This document shows, piece after piece, positions 24,649 to 33,313 of a stretch of 64,000 nt of DNA. The translations under genes and the position numbers were made by a program. Origin of the DNA: UBA1161 sp002311745 (GTDB lineage: Bacteria; Planctomycetota; Phycisphaerae; Tepidisphaerales; Tepidisphaeraceae); assembly GCA_050018415.1 (NCBI GenBank), contig JBEKAB010000019.1, positions 1 to 64,000 of the forward strand, in the 5' to 3' direction. Each line of letters starts with the position of its first letter. The first letter of the stretch is position 1. Under the pieces are notes generated by a model. It ran no database searches. It worked only from the letters and a program-made list of their open reading frames with translations, and was not told the origin of the DNA.

Positions 24649-26715
24649 CTACGATTTTGAATGACACCATCGCCGCCACATCTGCCGATACGCCGCTTCC
24701 ACCTCCCGGGCGAATGGGGCCGCATCCATCAGCGGCGATTGCCGCATGCGGTCGCGCAAGCCGGCGCGCAGCGCCGCCAGAGCATCCCAATCCCCGGCCA
24801 ATCGCTCGGCGATCTGCACGTACTGCTGCGGGCTTTGCGCGATCAAGTCGTTCAAGCCAAGCGTGGAAAGCAAGCTGGCGCCCACGCGCCCGGCGTGGGT
24901 GGCGCCGCTGTGCGTCACCACGGGCAGGCCCATCCACAGGGCCTCGCAGGTGGTGGTCGTGCCATTGTAGGGGAAGCTGTCCAGGGCGACGTCGATTTTG
25001 TGATAGGCCAAGAGGTGCTGGCGCTTGGAGGGGGTTAGGCCGCGCAAATCCAATCGCGCCGGCTCAATCCCCAGAGCGGCGAAGCGCTGCCGCAGGCGTG
25101 CGGCGGTCACGGCCTCGAGCAGCGCCGGACATTTCAGCACCAGCCGGCTTTGCGGAACGCGGCGCAGTATTTCCGCCCAGCACTGCAACGTCGAATCGAG
25201 CATCTTGGTGAGGTTGTTGAACGATCCGAAGGTGAGATGCCCCGCCGACTTGGCCGGCAACGGCCCGACCTCGGGCGCATCCGGCGGCGCATGAAAGCAC
25301 AAAAAAGTCCGCGGCAGGCGCACGAGTAGCTCGGTGTAAAACGGCTCGCCAGCGCCGGGCGGATCCGCCACGGCGTCCGTCAGCCGATAGTCCATGGTCC
25401 TCAGTCCGGTGGTGGCGGGATAACCCAGGTACGTCACCTGCACGGGCGCCGGCTTGCGGGCGAACAGGAGCAGGCGATTGCCAGCGGTGTGCCCGGCCAG
25501 ATCGACCAGAATGTCGATCGCGTCGTGGCGGATCTGCTCGGCCACCCGCTCATCCGTCCAACCCACGATATCGCGCCAGTGATCGGCTTGCTGCTTCAGC
25601 CGGGCGGTGACCTGGTCGGCCTGCGCCGTGTCGGAATAACACCAAGCTTCCACCTGGCGATCATCGTGCTCGCCCAGCAGCGGTTCAAAGAACGCCGCGA
25701 CGGAATGCGAGCGAAAATCGGGCGAGACGTAACCGATGCGCAGGCGGCGATCGGGGTCGGGGTTGTTGGCGTGGGGCTGGATCTGGGCGGCCAGCGGCCC
25801 CGCGTGCCGCTGGCTCCAGGCCAGATGCTCGGCAAAGACGGCGGCCGGATCGGCGCTGGGCAAGCTCTGCATCGCCAGCAGGAGGTTGCTGTGATACATG
25901 GGCAAAACGGATGCGGGCCGCAGGGCGGCGATGGCCTCGTCCTGCCGGCCGGCGCTCAGCAGCGCATTGCCCAGATTGCCGTAGGCCTCGGCGAAATTGG
26001 GCTGCAGTGTCAGGGCTTGGCGGCACGCGGCCGCCGCCGCTTCCACCTGGCCGATCTTCCAGAGCGAGTGGGCCAGGTTGCTCAGGGCTTCGGGGTAGGC
26101 CGGCCGAAGGGCCAGGGCTTTGAGGTAAGCCACGATCGCGCCGGCGCAATCGCCGCAGTTCTGCAGGCTGTTGGCCAGGTTGAACAGCGCCTCGGGGTAA
26201 TCCGGCCGCAGCTTCAGGGCCGCCCGGGCCGCGCCCAGGGCCGAGGACCAATGGCCCTGGGCGCACAGGGCATCGGCCAAGTTGCTGTGGGCCTCGGCAT
26301 AATCGGGCCGCAGACTGATGGCTTGGTTGAACGCCCGGATCGCCTGGTTCAGATCGCCCCGTACCTTGGCGGCACAGCCCAGATTAAACCAAGCCTCCGC
26401 AACTTCCGGCCGCAGCGCCAGCGAGCGCTCGTAGGCGGCCATGGCCTGCTCTTGCTGTCCCAGCGCCGCCAGGACCACGCCCAGATGGCAGTAATAATCG
26501 GCGCGCGTGGGATCGATGGCGATCGCCGCGCGGATCATGTCCAGCGCTTGGGCGTAGTGGCGCTGGGCGGCCAGGAGCGTGCCCAGCATGTGCAAGGCCT
26601 CGGCGTTTTGCGGCTCGCTTGCCAGGACCTGGCGATAAAGCGCTTCGGCCTGGGAGTAGCGTGCGGCCTTGTGATGCTCGGCTGCCGCCGCGAGCGTTTC
26701 GGTAGCACTGCTCAT
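24649..26715 (-). CDS. TPR/SPINDLY-type O-GlcNAc transferase homologue, copy 3
   Basis: A 688-residue protein with about nine N-terminal TPRs and a complete GT41 half: RIGYVSPDFRSHSVAAFF, PVQVTYLGYPATTGLRTMDY, FGSFNNLTKMLD, DSFPYNGTTTTCEALWMGLP, VVTHSGATHAGRVGAS, FAREVEAAYRQMW. Of the four copies this is nearest to the bacterial SPINDLY consensus. Its ATG (26715-26713) overlaps the TGA of copy 4 in an ATGA arrangement, so the true start is well fixed even though the frame is open to 27015. Predicted cytosolic. It may act on its own targets or form mixed assemblies through the TPRs. Confidence 0.88.
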   Translation of the reverse strand: MSSATETLAAAAEHHKAARYSQAEALYRQVLASEPQNAEALHMLGTLLAAQRHYAQALDMIRAAIAIDPTRADYYCHLGVVLAALGQQEQAMAAYERSLALRPEVAEAWFNLGCAAKVRGDLNQAIRAFNQAISLRPDYAEAHSNLADALCAQGHWSSALGAARAALKLRPDYPEALFNLANSLQNCGDCAGAIVAYLKALALRPAYPEALSNLAHSLWKIGQVEAAAAACRQALTLQPNFAEAYGNLGNALLSAGRQDEAIAALRPASVLPMYHSNLLLAMQSLPSADPAAVFAEHLAWSQRHAGPLAAQIQPHANNPDPDRRLRIGYVSPDFRSHSVAAFFEPLLGEHDDRQVEAWCYSDTAQADQVTARLKQQADHWRDIVGWTDERVAEQIRHDAIDILVDLAGHTAGNRLLLFARKPAPVQVTYLGYPATTGLRTMDYRLTDAVADPPGAGEPFYTELLVRLPRTFLCFHAPPDAPEVGPLPAKSAGHLTFGSFNNLTKMLDSTLQCWAEILRRVPQSRLVLKCPALLEAVTAARLRQRFAALGIEPARLDLRGLTPSKRQHLLAYHKIDVALDSFPYNGTTTTCEALWMGLPVVTHSGATHAGRVGASLLSTLGLNDLIAQSPQQYVQIAERLAGDWDALAALRAGLRDRMRQSPLMDAAPFAREVEAAYRQMWRRWCHSKS

Positions 26716-28469
26716 ACGCCGGCTTCCATGGTGCGGGAGGCGCACCAGTTCCGCCACATCTGCCGATAGGCCGATTCCATGTTGGCCGCGAAACGCTTGG
26801 CATCCATCAGCGGCGAGATGAGCATCCGCGGACGCAACGTGCGCCGCAGCTCGGACAGACGCCCAAGATCGCCGGCCAGTTCGACGGCGATCTTCACATA
26901 CTGCTGGGCATCGGCGGCGACCAACTCGCTGTGGCCCAGATTGCTCAGGATGCTCAAGCCCCCGCGGCCCACCACCCGGTGGCCCACCAGGCTCACCAGC
27001 GGCACGCCCATCCACATTCCATCCAAACCCGTCGTCGGACTGTTGAAGGGAAACGTGTCCAAGTGGATGTCGATGCGATGAAACATGTCCAGATAGGGTC
27101 GCCGCGGCCGACGCTGCACGAATTCCACGCGATCCGGTTCAACGCCCAGCTTGTCCACCACCGCTTGGCGGTGCGCGCCCGGCGGGCACAGCAGAGCCAG
27201 CCGCGAGCCGCTGACCTGGCGCATGATCATGGCCCATAACTCCAGCACCTGGTCGTTGACCTTTACGAAGTTGCTCAAGCAGCAGAAGGTCACGTGGCCT
27301 GCTTGCAGGGCCGGCAGATCGTTGGTCGGCACATCCGGCGTCAGCGGATCGTAGCACCAGAAGCAGTCCGGCAGATAAATCACCTGCTCGCCCGGCTGCT
27401 GCTGGCTGCCAGGCGGGTCGAGAAACCGATCGCTCAGGCGGTATTGAATCGTCTCCGCCCCACTGGAGCCGGGATACCCCAGCCAGCTCGCCTGCACCGG
27501 AGCCGGCTGATGAGCAAAGATCAGCAGGCGCTGGTCCAACGTGTGCAAGCCAAGGTCGACCAGGATGTCGATGCCGTCGGCGCGAATCTCATCGGCCGCC
27601 TGCTGTGGGGACAAGCCGACGATGCTGCGCCAACGATCGGCGTAGGGTTGGAGGTACTCGGTCATCGGGTCCGGGGACGGGACATAAGCGTAACAAGTGA
27701 TCTCGAATTGCTCGTGATCGTGATGCGCCAGAAGAGGATTGAGATAGTAGGCGCAGGTATGGTAGCGGAAGTCGGCCGAGACGTAGCCGATGCGGAGGCG
27801 GCGATGCGCCTGCGGCGTGTTCGTGTGAGGACGGATGAACGGCTTGAGCGGCCGCACCTGCTGCTGGTTCCATCGGTCCTGTTCCTGGGCGATGGACACG
27901 GCATCGCAGCCCGGGTGGTACAGCATCGCCATGATCAGGTTGCTGTGAAGGGACGCGTCGTGGACGTCGAGCGCCAAAGCGCGGCGGAAGCAGTCGATGG
28001 CCTCATCCAGGCGGGCCAGGCCCATCATGATCTTGCCAAGATTGTTGTAGGCATCCAGATAACCCGGCCGAAGGGAAATGGCCTGGCGGCAGGCGAGGAT
28101 GGACTCGTCGAATCGGTCGGTGGCAGCCAGGGCGATGGCCAAATTGTTATAGCTTTCGGCCATGGTCGGCTGCAGCTCCAAGGCCCGCTGATAGGCCGCC
28201 ACCGCCTCCTCGTTTTGCCCCGCCATGGTGAGCACGACGCCCAAATTGGAGTGGTAATTGGCGGCGAGCGGGTTGACGGCGATGGCTTGGGCCAGCCACC
28301 GCTGCGCCTCGTCCAAGTGAGTCATCTGATACGCGACCAGACCCATCAGGTGCATCGCCTCCGGGTCGTCGCTGCGGCGCGACAGCATCTGGCGGCACAC
28401 CTCCTGGCACTGGACCCAGCGGCCAGCGCGAAAGTGATCCTTGGCTTGGTCCAAGTCCTCCGGCATCAT
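26712..28469 (-). CDS. TPR/SPINDLY-type O-GlcNAc transferase homologue, copy 4
   Basis: A 585-residue protein, about 100 residues shorter than its neighbours because it has only about five TPRs. The GT41 half is intact: RIGYVSADFRYHTCAYYL, PVQASWLGYPGSSGAETIQY, FCCLSNFVKVND, DTFPFNSPTTGLDGMWMG, RFAANMESAYRQMW. The donor-site NG(H)TT motif is altered to NSPTT, and the usual MDYR is IQYR, so specificity may differ. The ATG at 28469 overlaps the TGA of a truncated upstream family tail (TGATG); a second ATG follows immediately. It is the first intact gene of the four-gene array. Confidence 0.87.
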   Translation of the reverse strand: MMPEDLDQAKDHFRAGRWVQCQEVCRQMLSRRSDDPEAMHLMGLVAYQMTHLDEAQRWLAQAIAVNPLAANYHSNLGVVLTMAGQNEEAVAAYQRALELQPTMAESYNNLAIALAATDRFDESILACRQAISLRPGYLDAYNNLGKIMMGLARLDEAIDCFRRALALDVHDASLHSNLIMAMLYHPGCDAVSIAQEQDRWNQQQVRPLKPFIRPHTNTPQAHRRLRIGYVSADFRYHTCAYYLNPLLAHHDHEQFEITCYAYVPSPDPMTEYLQPYADRWRSIVGLSPQQAADEIRADGIDILVDLGLHTLDQRLLIFAHQPAPVQASWLGYPGSSGAETIQYRLSDRFLDPPGSQQQPGEQVIYLPDCFWCYDPLTPDVPTNDLPALQAGHVTFCCLSNFVKVNDQVLELWAMIMRQVSGSRLALLCPPGAHRQAVVDKLGVEPDRVEFVQRRPRRPYLDMFHRIDIHLDTFPFNSPTTGLDGMWMGVPLVSLVGHRVVGRGGLSILSNLGHSELVAADAQQYVKIAVELAGDLGRLSELRRTLRPRMLISPLMDAKRFAANMESAYRQMWRNWCASRTMEAGV

Positions 28470-28549
28470 CACCTCGTGTGCTCCACCCGCCGCCGCCACA
28501 TCCACCGGTACGCCGATGCGACGCTGCGGGCGAAGCGCTGGGCATCCAT
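28469..28549 (-). pseudogene. C-terminal tail remnant of another TPR-glycosyltransferase
   Basis: Twenty-six codons from 28549 to a TGA at 28471-28469 read MDAQRFARSVASAYRWMWRR..., the exact C-terminal signature of the family (compare DAKRFAANMESAYRQMWRNW in copy 4). Nothing of the rest of the gene is present: two bases upstream is the stop codon of the PEGA lipoprotein. The array therefore once had another copy whose 5' part was lost by deletion. The short reading frame may now simply pass ribosomes to copy 4 through the TGATG overlap. Confidence 0.8.
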
Positions 28550-28550
28550 C

Positions 28551-28988
28551 CTAGGGGCGGGTGGCGGCATGGCGGGACGATTGCAGTTGCTGGCCCAAAA
28601 CCTGCCCGCGCCGCACCAGAGCCTGCGGATCAGCGGCGGGCGCGGATGGCCGCAAGGTGTACACCCGCGTTTGATGGTCCTTGAAGGAAATGGGCAGGAT
28701 TTCGGCGATCAAATCCAAGCCAAGCCATTGGTAAATCGGCGGGAAAAGCGTCGCCCGGGTCTTAAGAGATTCGTATCCATCCTTGCGTAGGGTCACGTCG
28801 TAGGTGCCGTACCACAGGAAGTCGCGCTGCACGGGGGTTCGACCCACTTCCTGGTCGTTGAGGTAAACCAACGCCCCGGGAGGACTGGATTGAACCGACA
28901 GCGTGCGCTCGATACAGCCGCCGACCGCGAACATCGCGGCCACGGCCCCGCTGATCGTGCAACCGGCCCAGATGAGGCGCATGTTCAT
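28551..28988 (-). CDS. PEGA-domain lipoprotein
   Basis: A 145-residue lipoprotein. The signal sequence ends in the lipobox AVGGC near residue 25. A PEGA domain follows: TLSVQSSPPGALVYLNDQEV and GRTPVQRDFLWYGTYDVTLR, KDGYESL. A short amphipathic segment (PPIYQWLGLDLIAEILP) and a charged tail complete it. PEGA domains are found in surface-layer and cell-wall associated proteins; function unknown. Either MNMRL (28988) or the ATG two codons later could be the start. It shares the strand with the glycosyltransferase array and is the first gene upstream of it, divergent from the metallophosphoesterase. Confidence 0.85.
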   Translation of the reverse strand: MNMRLIWAGCTISGAVAAMFAVGGCIERTLSVQSSPPGALVYLNDQEVGRTPVQRDFLWYGTYDVTLRKDGYESLKTRATLFPPIYQWLGLDLIAEILPISFKDHQTRVYTLRPSAPAADPQALVRRGQVLGQQLQSSRHAATRP

Positions 28989-29085
28989 TCCGGGCCGGCA
29001 GTATAGACGCCCTGCCGTCCATCACAAGCCGCGCGGCCGTCGTTCAGCCGCATGGCGGCCGTTTCATCTTGGGGCCAGCCTGGGA

Positions 29086-29091
29086 TACACT
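29086..29091 (+). promoter_or_regulatory. -10 element of the metallophosphoesterase gene (leaderless layout)
   Basis: TACACT ends 6 bases before the ATG at 29098. No Shine-Dalgarno sequence is present. A weak -35 (TTCATC, 29063-29068) is correctly spaced at 17. Confidence 0.35.
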
Positions 29092-29097
29092 GCCGTC

Positions 29098-30348
29098 ATG
29101 GTGATTCCGTTTTTCGGCATCCTGGCGATTTTCATCTGCCTGGACCTGTGGGTGTGGGTGGGGTTCGACCGAATGCTGCGGCGGCTGGCTCACGGATGGC
29201 TGTGGCGGTGGATGCTGGCGATTCTGATGGTTCCCCCCATGGCATTCATACTGCTGACGCTGTTGGCTTTTCACCGCATGGCCAGGGCACATCCGTACAT
29301 TCCGCCACTGCTCGGTGCATACGCGTATATCTGGCACTTTCTGATCCTGGGACCGACCGTGCTGGGGCTGGCGAGCTGCCTGCTGGTGCGCCGGCTGGTG
29401 CAGGCTTATCGGGAAGTACGCGTTCGCCTGCAAAGGAACAACGCGGACCCCCCCGCGGTTCCGATGGCGGAGCCGCCGGCGCCCGCGACGTTTCCCGTGT
29501 GGTCGCGGCGGGGTTTTTTGACCGCCGCCGCCTTCGCCCTGCCTCCGCTGGCCAGCTTTTCCCTGGTCAAGGTTGGCATGGCCCAGCGCGGCCAATTCCG
29601 CATCCGCCGGTTCGAACTGGCCATCGCCGGCTGGCCGGCGCCACTGGATGGCTTGACCATCGCCCTGGTCGCGGATGTGCATGCCGGCATCTTCAGCACG
29701 CCCAAGATGCTCAGCGATGTCGCCGATGCCACGAACAATCTCCGCGCGGATCTGGTGCTGCTTGGCGGCGATCTGGTGAATATGACGCACGCGGACCTGC
29801 CAAGCGCCCTGGACATGGTGATGCGGATGGAGGGGCGATACGGCCTTTACATGGTGGAGGGGAACCACGACGTGATCGAGCCCGCCCGGGATTTCGAGGC
29901 GGTATGCCGAAAGCGCGGCGTGCGACTGTTGGTCAACGAGGTGGAAACCATCGCGCCGCGCGGCGTGCCGATCCAATTGCTCGGCACCCGCTGGGATGTG
30001 TCGTCTCCGACCACGACCCAAGCCGCGGCCATGGCCCAATCCGTGGCCACGGTGGCGTGCGACCGCGATCTGACGCTTTTCCCGATCCTTCTGGCGCATC
30101 ATCCGCACAGTTGGGATGAGGCCGCCGCCCGCGGAATCCCGCTGGTGCTGTCCGGGCACACGCATGGCGGACAAATCATGCTCACCCCCACCATCGGCGC
30201 CGGGCCGCTGCGATTCAAATATTGGTCCGGGCTGTACCAAAAGCCCGGATCGAGCCTGATCGTGTCCAACGGCGTGGGCAACTGGTTTCCCCTGCGCGTC
30301 AACGCCCCGGCGGAGATCCTGCACATCACGCTGCATCCGGTGAGCTAG
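29098..30348 (+). CDS. Membrane metallophosphoesterase (YaeI/YkuE-like)
   Basis: A 416-residue protein. Three or four membrane segments lie in the first 110 residues (IPFFGILAIFICLDLWVWVG, WMLAILMVPPMAFILLTLLA, FLILGPTVLGLASCLLV). A cytosolic basic linker is followed by a further hydrophobic segment with a twin-Arg start (SRRGFLTAAAFALPPLASFS), then a calcineurin-like phosphoesterase domain: LVADVHAG, LLGGDLVN, VEGNHD, LAHHPHSW, LSGHTHGGQ give all dimetal ligands. Homologues such as E. coli YaeI/LpxH-like or B. subtilis YkuE act on lipid-linked phosphates, so a lipid or cell-envelope substrate is plausible. The start at 29098 is taken because the first membrane segment begins there. Confidence 0.9.
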   Translation: MVIPFFGILAIFICLDLWVWVGFDRMLRRLAHGWLWRWMLAILMVPPMAFILLTLLAFHRMARAHPYIPPLLGAYAYIWHFLILGPTVLGLASCLLVRRLVQAYREVRVRLQRNNADPPAVPMAEPPAPATFPVWSRRGFLTAAAFALPPLASFSLVKVGMAQRGQFRIRRFELAIAGWPAPLDGLTIALVADVHAGIFSTPKMLSDVADATNNLRADLVLLGGDLVNMTHADLPSALDMVMRMEGRYGLYMVEGNHDVIEPARDFEAVCRKRGVRLLVNEVETIAPRGVPIQLLGTRWDVSSPTTTQAAAMAQSVATVACDRDLTLFPILLAHHPHSWDEAAARGIPLVLSGHTHGGQIMLTPTIGAGPLRFKYWSGLYQKPGSSLIVSNGVGNWFPLRVNAPAEILHITLHPVS

Positions 30349-30368
30349 CGCTGGGTCCATTATGAGAA

Positions 30369-30431
30369 GACCGGTTCGAGGACGAACCGGCTCAGTTTCC
30401 AAACGGAGCCGGTTCGTCCTCGAACCGGAAA
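30369..30431. repeat. Inverted pair of CCGG palindromes between convergent genes
   Basis: CCGGTTCGAGGACGAACCGG at 30371-30390 and its reverse-orientation copy at 30409-30428 are separated by a short linker containing CAGTTTCCAAACGG. The pair can fold as two hairpins or one long stem and is followed by a run of A on the plus strand. It sits between the stop codons of convergent genes, as expected for a bidirectional terminator. TT/AA occupies the two stem positions that are CC/GG at 3653 and CT/AG at 16585. Confidence 0.85.
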
Positions 30432-30434
30432 AAA

Positions 30435-32741
30435 CTATTCAGCGCGCCAGCGCACCAGCGCCGCGGCGATCAGGGCGGCGCCGATGCCGGCCAGGTAGGA
30501 CCGCAGGGGCAGATCGCGCGGCGGCCAATGGAAATCGATCCGCCGGTGATCGCCGGGCCAAATGACCGCGCCGCTGGTGCGGGCAGCCAATTGTCGCATC
30601 GTTTCGTGATTGTTGCCCACCTCGTCAAACTCGGCGCTGTAGCGGGCGGGAACGGCGATGCGGTCGACGATCCGCCCACCGCCGCGCAGCGTGGCCACGG
30701 CCGCCTGGCGCGGCGCTTCCAGGGACAGCGCGTAGCGTCCCGGGGCCACCTGCGGAAGATCCAGCGTTTGCTCCGGCTGCGCCCCGGAGATTTGCAGGGA
30801 AAATTTGAGATTGTTCAGGATGCTGCCGTTGTCGATGGCGTCGACGGTAACGCTGAGATTGCGCTGGGTTAGCCAGGTCACGGCAAAGCGTGAATCGCGC
30901 GGCTGCAGGGCGATCAGTTGGGCCAAGCCCTGTGCCTGGTCAAGCGTCGGGGCAAAGGCCACGGCCGTCACCGTTCCGCGCCCCAGTCGCCACTGGGCGG
31001 CCATGGCAAGAGGCGGGTCCTGGTTGGTGGACATGGCCAGCGGCCGGGCATCCTGCTGCATCCACGTACGATTCCACGGCGAGGCCGAAGAGCCGGGCAG
31101 CGACCGTGCCTTGTTCACGAACTGCACGGTCACGGGGGATGGGACCAGTTCGTCGCCAAACGCCGCCTGGCTGAGTTTGCGGATCGATTCGAACCACTGA
31201 TGGGGATCACTCTGCTGCAGCAGGGTTCCGCCCGTGGCGGCGGCGATCTCGCCGATCACGTCCAGGCCGCTTCCGCGGCTCACGGCCAGGACATGGAGCT
31301 TAATTTTTTTGTGCTGCATTATTTCAGCCAGTGGCTTGGGGTTCTCGATCCTGGCGTCGCAGTCGGACAGGACCAGCAGATGGGTCGGCATGGTGGCGTC
31401 GGATTCGGCGGCGATGCGGTCCAGGGCGGCTTCCAGATCGGTCGGACCAAACGGCACGGCATCGGGCGGGGGCAGGGGGAGCTTGGCCGTCTCCGCGGCC
31501 GATTGGCCGGATGTCCACCAACGCAAAACGTCGGAGAATTGCCCGATCTGAACGGGGTCTTGGGGCGGAAGCAGAGGCAGAAGCCGCACCGCCGCGCTGC
31601 ACGCGTCCTGCCAGCGCGTCATGCCGACGGAGGACGCGCTCATCGAACCGCTGGCGTCGAGGAGCAGAATCCACCGCGTGGTAGGCTGCGGCGGGACGCT
31701 GGAGAGGGGCGAAAGCGTCTGCAAAGGCGTGCCGACATACCCGCCGGCGGCAAACGCGCTATCGCCGCCGAGGATCAAGAGCGAGCCGCCCAGATCGCGC
31801 ACGTATTGCACGAGTTGGTCTGCGGCGGAATCGCGGATGTCCGTGGCCGCCACGTTGTCCAGCACGATGACGGCCGGAGAAAGATAACGGTACGGATCGT
31901 GAGGCAGTTGCGGCGGCAGCATCCCGCGCCACGCCGTGCCCTCGAGCAAGTTGCCCGGGGGAGCGGAGCGGCGGCCAACCCACCACGCCTCGCTGGCAAA
32001 CGGGGGAGACTGGCGGATCGACATCGCATCATTTTCCGGCCATAAATCGCCCGGGGTGAGTTGGACCGATGGGCTGGAGATCGCCTCCTTGAGCGGGCGA
32101 GTGAGAATGGTTCGCCCGCCGGTGACCGGACTGGATGTCGAGCCCTCGACGCCCTCGAAAAACGCCAGCCTTTGCCCGCCGGTGTTGCGGATCGTCGCCA
32201 CCAGGGTGTGATCGCGGAGCTCCAATTGTTCGACGGACGCATCCGCCGCCGCTTCGAGGTTCGGATCCACCACGATGTACGTGGGCGGCATCCAGGGGGG
32301 CAGCTCGAATTGGCAGTCGCTGAAGAGGACCACGGCGTCGGCACTGATGGGCGGCAGGCGCGTGCGATCTCCGGGCATTTCCGCCAGACGCGCGGACAGG
32401 GCGGTCGCCCGTCCGTCGGAAAACCCCAGGAGCTGGTAAGGCAGGTCACCCAGCAGATCGCTCAGGCGACGGGAGAGCGCGGTGGAATCGCGGAAGCCGG
32501 CGCCGCGCGTGCTGGCCGACAAATCGACCAGGACGACGAGGAATTTCTCGGCCGGCCAGTGCCACATGGGGCGCCCCGTCGCCGTCGCCAGACACAGCAG
32601 CCCGACCAGCGCCAGCCCCGCCGCCGTCCGCGGAAGGGCCGTCCGCCGATACCACGCGATGGCCGCCGCCGCGATGACCAGCGACGCGGCCGCGGCAAAC
32701 AGTCCGAAGGAAGAGAATGACACGGGCGCGGCGGCGAGCAT
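30435..32741 (-). CDS. VWA-domain membrane protein (BatA/CARDB-type)
   Basis: A 768-residue protein. Two N-terminal membrane segments (residues 10-28 and 38-55) and one at the C-terminus (LPLRSYLAGIGAALIAAALV) bracket a large extracytoplasmic region. A first VWA-like domain begins FLVVLVDLSASTRGAG, followed by a glutamine-amidotransferase-like segment (VIVLDNVAATDIRDSAADQL, GGSLLILGGDSAFAAGGY), and a second VWA domain with an intact MIDAS, LLLDASGSMS (DxSxS) near residue 350, then TDLEAALDRIA. The layout is typical of planctomycete membrane VWA proteins near MoxR operons, but no MoxR gene is here. It is divergent from hslV with only 24 bases between start codons. Confidence 0.88.
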   Translation of the reverse strand: MLAAAPVSFSSFGLFAAAASLVIAAAAIAWYRRTALPRTAAGLALVGLLCLATATGRPMWHWPAEKFLVVLVDLSASTRGAGFRDSTALSRRLSDLLGDLPYQLLGFSDGRATALSARLAEMPGDRTRLPPISADAVVLFSDCQFELPPWMPPTYIVVDPNLEAAADASVEQLELRDHTLVATIRNTGGQRLAFFEGVEGSTSSPVTGGRTILTRPLKEAISSPSVQLTPGDLWPENDAMSIRQSPPFASEAWWVGRRSAPPGNLLEGTAWRGMLPPQLPHDPYRYLSPAVIVLDNVAATDIRDSAADQLVQYVRDLGGSLLILGGDSAFAAGGYVGTPLQTLSPLSSVPPQPTTRWILLLDASGSMSASSVGMTRWQDACSAAVRLLPLLPPQDPVQIGQFSDVLRWWTSGQSAAETAKLPLPPPDAVPFGPTDLEAALDRIAAESDATMPTHLLVLSDCDARIENPKPLAEIMQHKKIKLHVLAVSRGSGLDVIGEIAAATGGTLLQQSDPHQWFESIRKLSQAAFGDELVPSPVTVQFVNKARSLPGSSASPWNRTWMQQDARPLAMSTNQDPPLAMAAQWRLGRGTVTAVAFAPTLDQAQGLAQLIALQPRDSRFAVTWLTQRNLSVTVDAIDNGSILNNLKFSLQISGAQPEQTLDLPQVAPGRYALSLEAPRQAAVATLRGGGRIVDRIAVPARYSAEFDEVGNNHETMRQLAARTSGAVIWPGDHRRIDFHWPPRDLPLRSYLAGIGAALIAAALVRWRAE

Positions 32742-32751
32742 CGGGATGGAT

Positions 32752-32757
32752 TATAAT
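32752..32757 (+). promoter_or_regulatory. -10 element of hslV (leaderless layout)
   Basis: A perfect TATAAT ends 8 bases before the hslV ATG (32766) and lies in the 24-base gap between divergent genes. There is no room for a Shine-Dalgarno leader. A -35 match is weak. Confidence 0.45.
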
Positions 32758-32765
32758 GCGCAGCC

Positions 32766-33311
32766 ATGAAACCCGCGCATTCAACGACCATTGTTAGCGT
32801 GCGACGAAAGGACCAGGTGGCGCTCGGCGGCGACGGACAGGTCACGCTGGGCAACACCATCGCCAAGCATGATGCGGTCAAGGTTCGGCGCCTGAACATC
32901 GGTGGCGTGCTGGCCGGGTTCGCCGGCGCGGCCGCCGACTCGTTCGCCCTGCTCGACCGCTTCGAGAAAAAATTGTCGGAACACCCGGAGAACATACGCC
33001 TGGCCGCCATCGAATTGGCCCGCGATTGGCGGACCGACCGGGTGTTGCGCCGGCTGGAAGCCATGCTGGTGGTGGTGGATGCGGAGGTGAGCCTGATCGT
33101 CAGCGGCGCCGGGGACGTCATCGAGCCCAGCGACGGAATCATCGGCATCGGCAGCGGCGGCCCCTACGCCGCGGCCGCGGCCAAGGCCCTCTTGGCGCAC
33201 ACCAATCTCACGCCCAGGCAAATCGTCGAAGCATCCCTCAAAATCGCCGGCGAGCTGTGCGTCTACACCAATACCAACGTGCGGATCGAAACGATTCCGG
33301 AAAAGGCGTAA
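32766..33311 (+). CDS. hslV: ATP-dependent protease proteolytic subunit HslV
   Basis: A 181-residue Ntn hydrolase that forms the double-hexamer chamber of the HslVU (ClpQY) protease. The mature N-terminus TTIVSVRRK begins at Thr7, so a six-residue propeptide (MKPAHS) must be removed to expose the catalytic Thr. Then GGDGQVTLGNTIAK, KVRRLNIGGVLAGFAGAAAD, DWRTDR, and IGSGGPYAAAAAKALL are all near-identical to known HslV. The ATPase partner hslU follows after 70 bases that hold a heptamer repeat. Normal HslV is about 175-180 aa. Confidence 0.97.
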   Translation: MKPAHSTTIVSVRRKDQVALGGDGQVTLGNTIAKHDAVKVRRLNIGGVLAGFAGAAADSFALLDRFEKKLSEHPENIRLAAIELARDWRTDRVLRRLEAMLVVVDAEVSLIVSGAGDVIEPSDGIIGIGSGGPYAAAAAKALLAHTNLTPRQIVEASLKIAGELCVYTNTNVRIETIPEKA

Positions 33312-33313
33312 AG

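Noticed and set aside
23139..25211. Long plus-strand frame opposite the OGT array
   Set aside because: Shadow of the repetitive TPR/catalytic codons; similar shadows appear opposite each copy.
28147..28545. Minus-strand frame overlapping OGT copy 4 start
   Set aside because: Out of frame with the family; the TGATG junction and the family tail at 28469-28549 explain the region.
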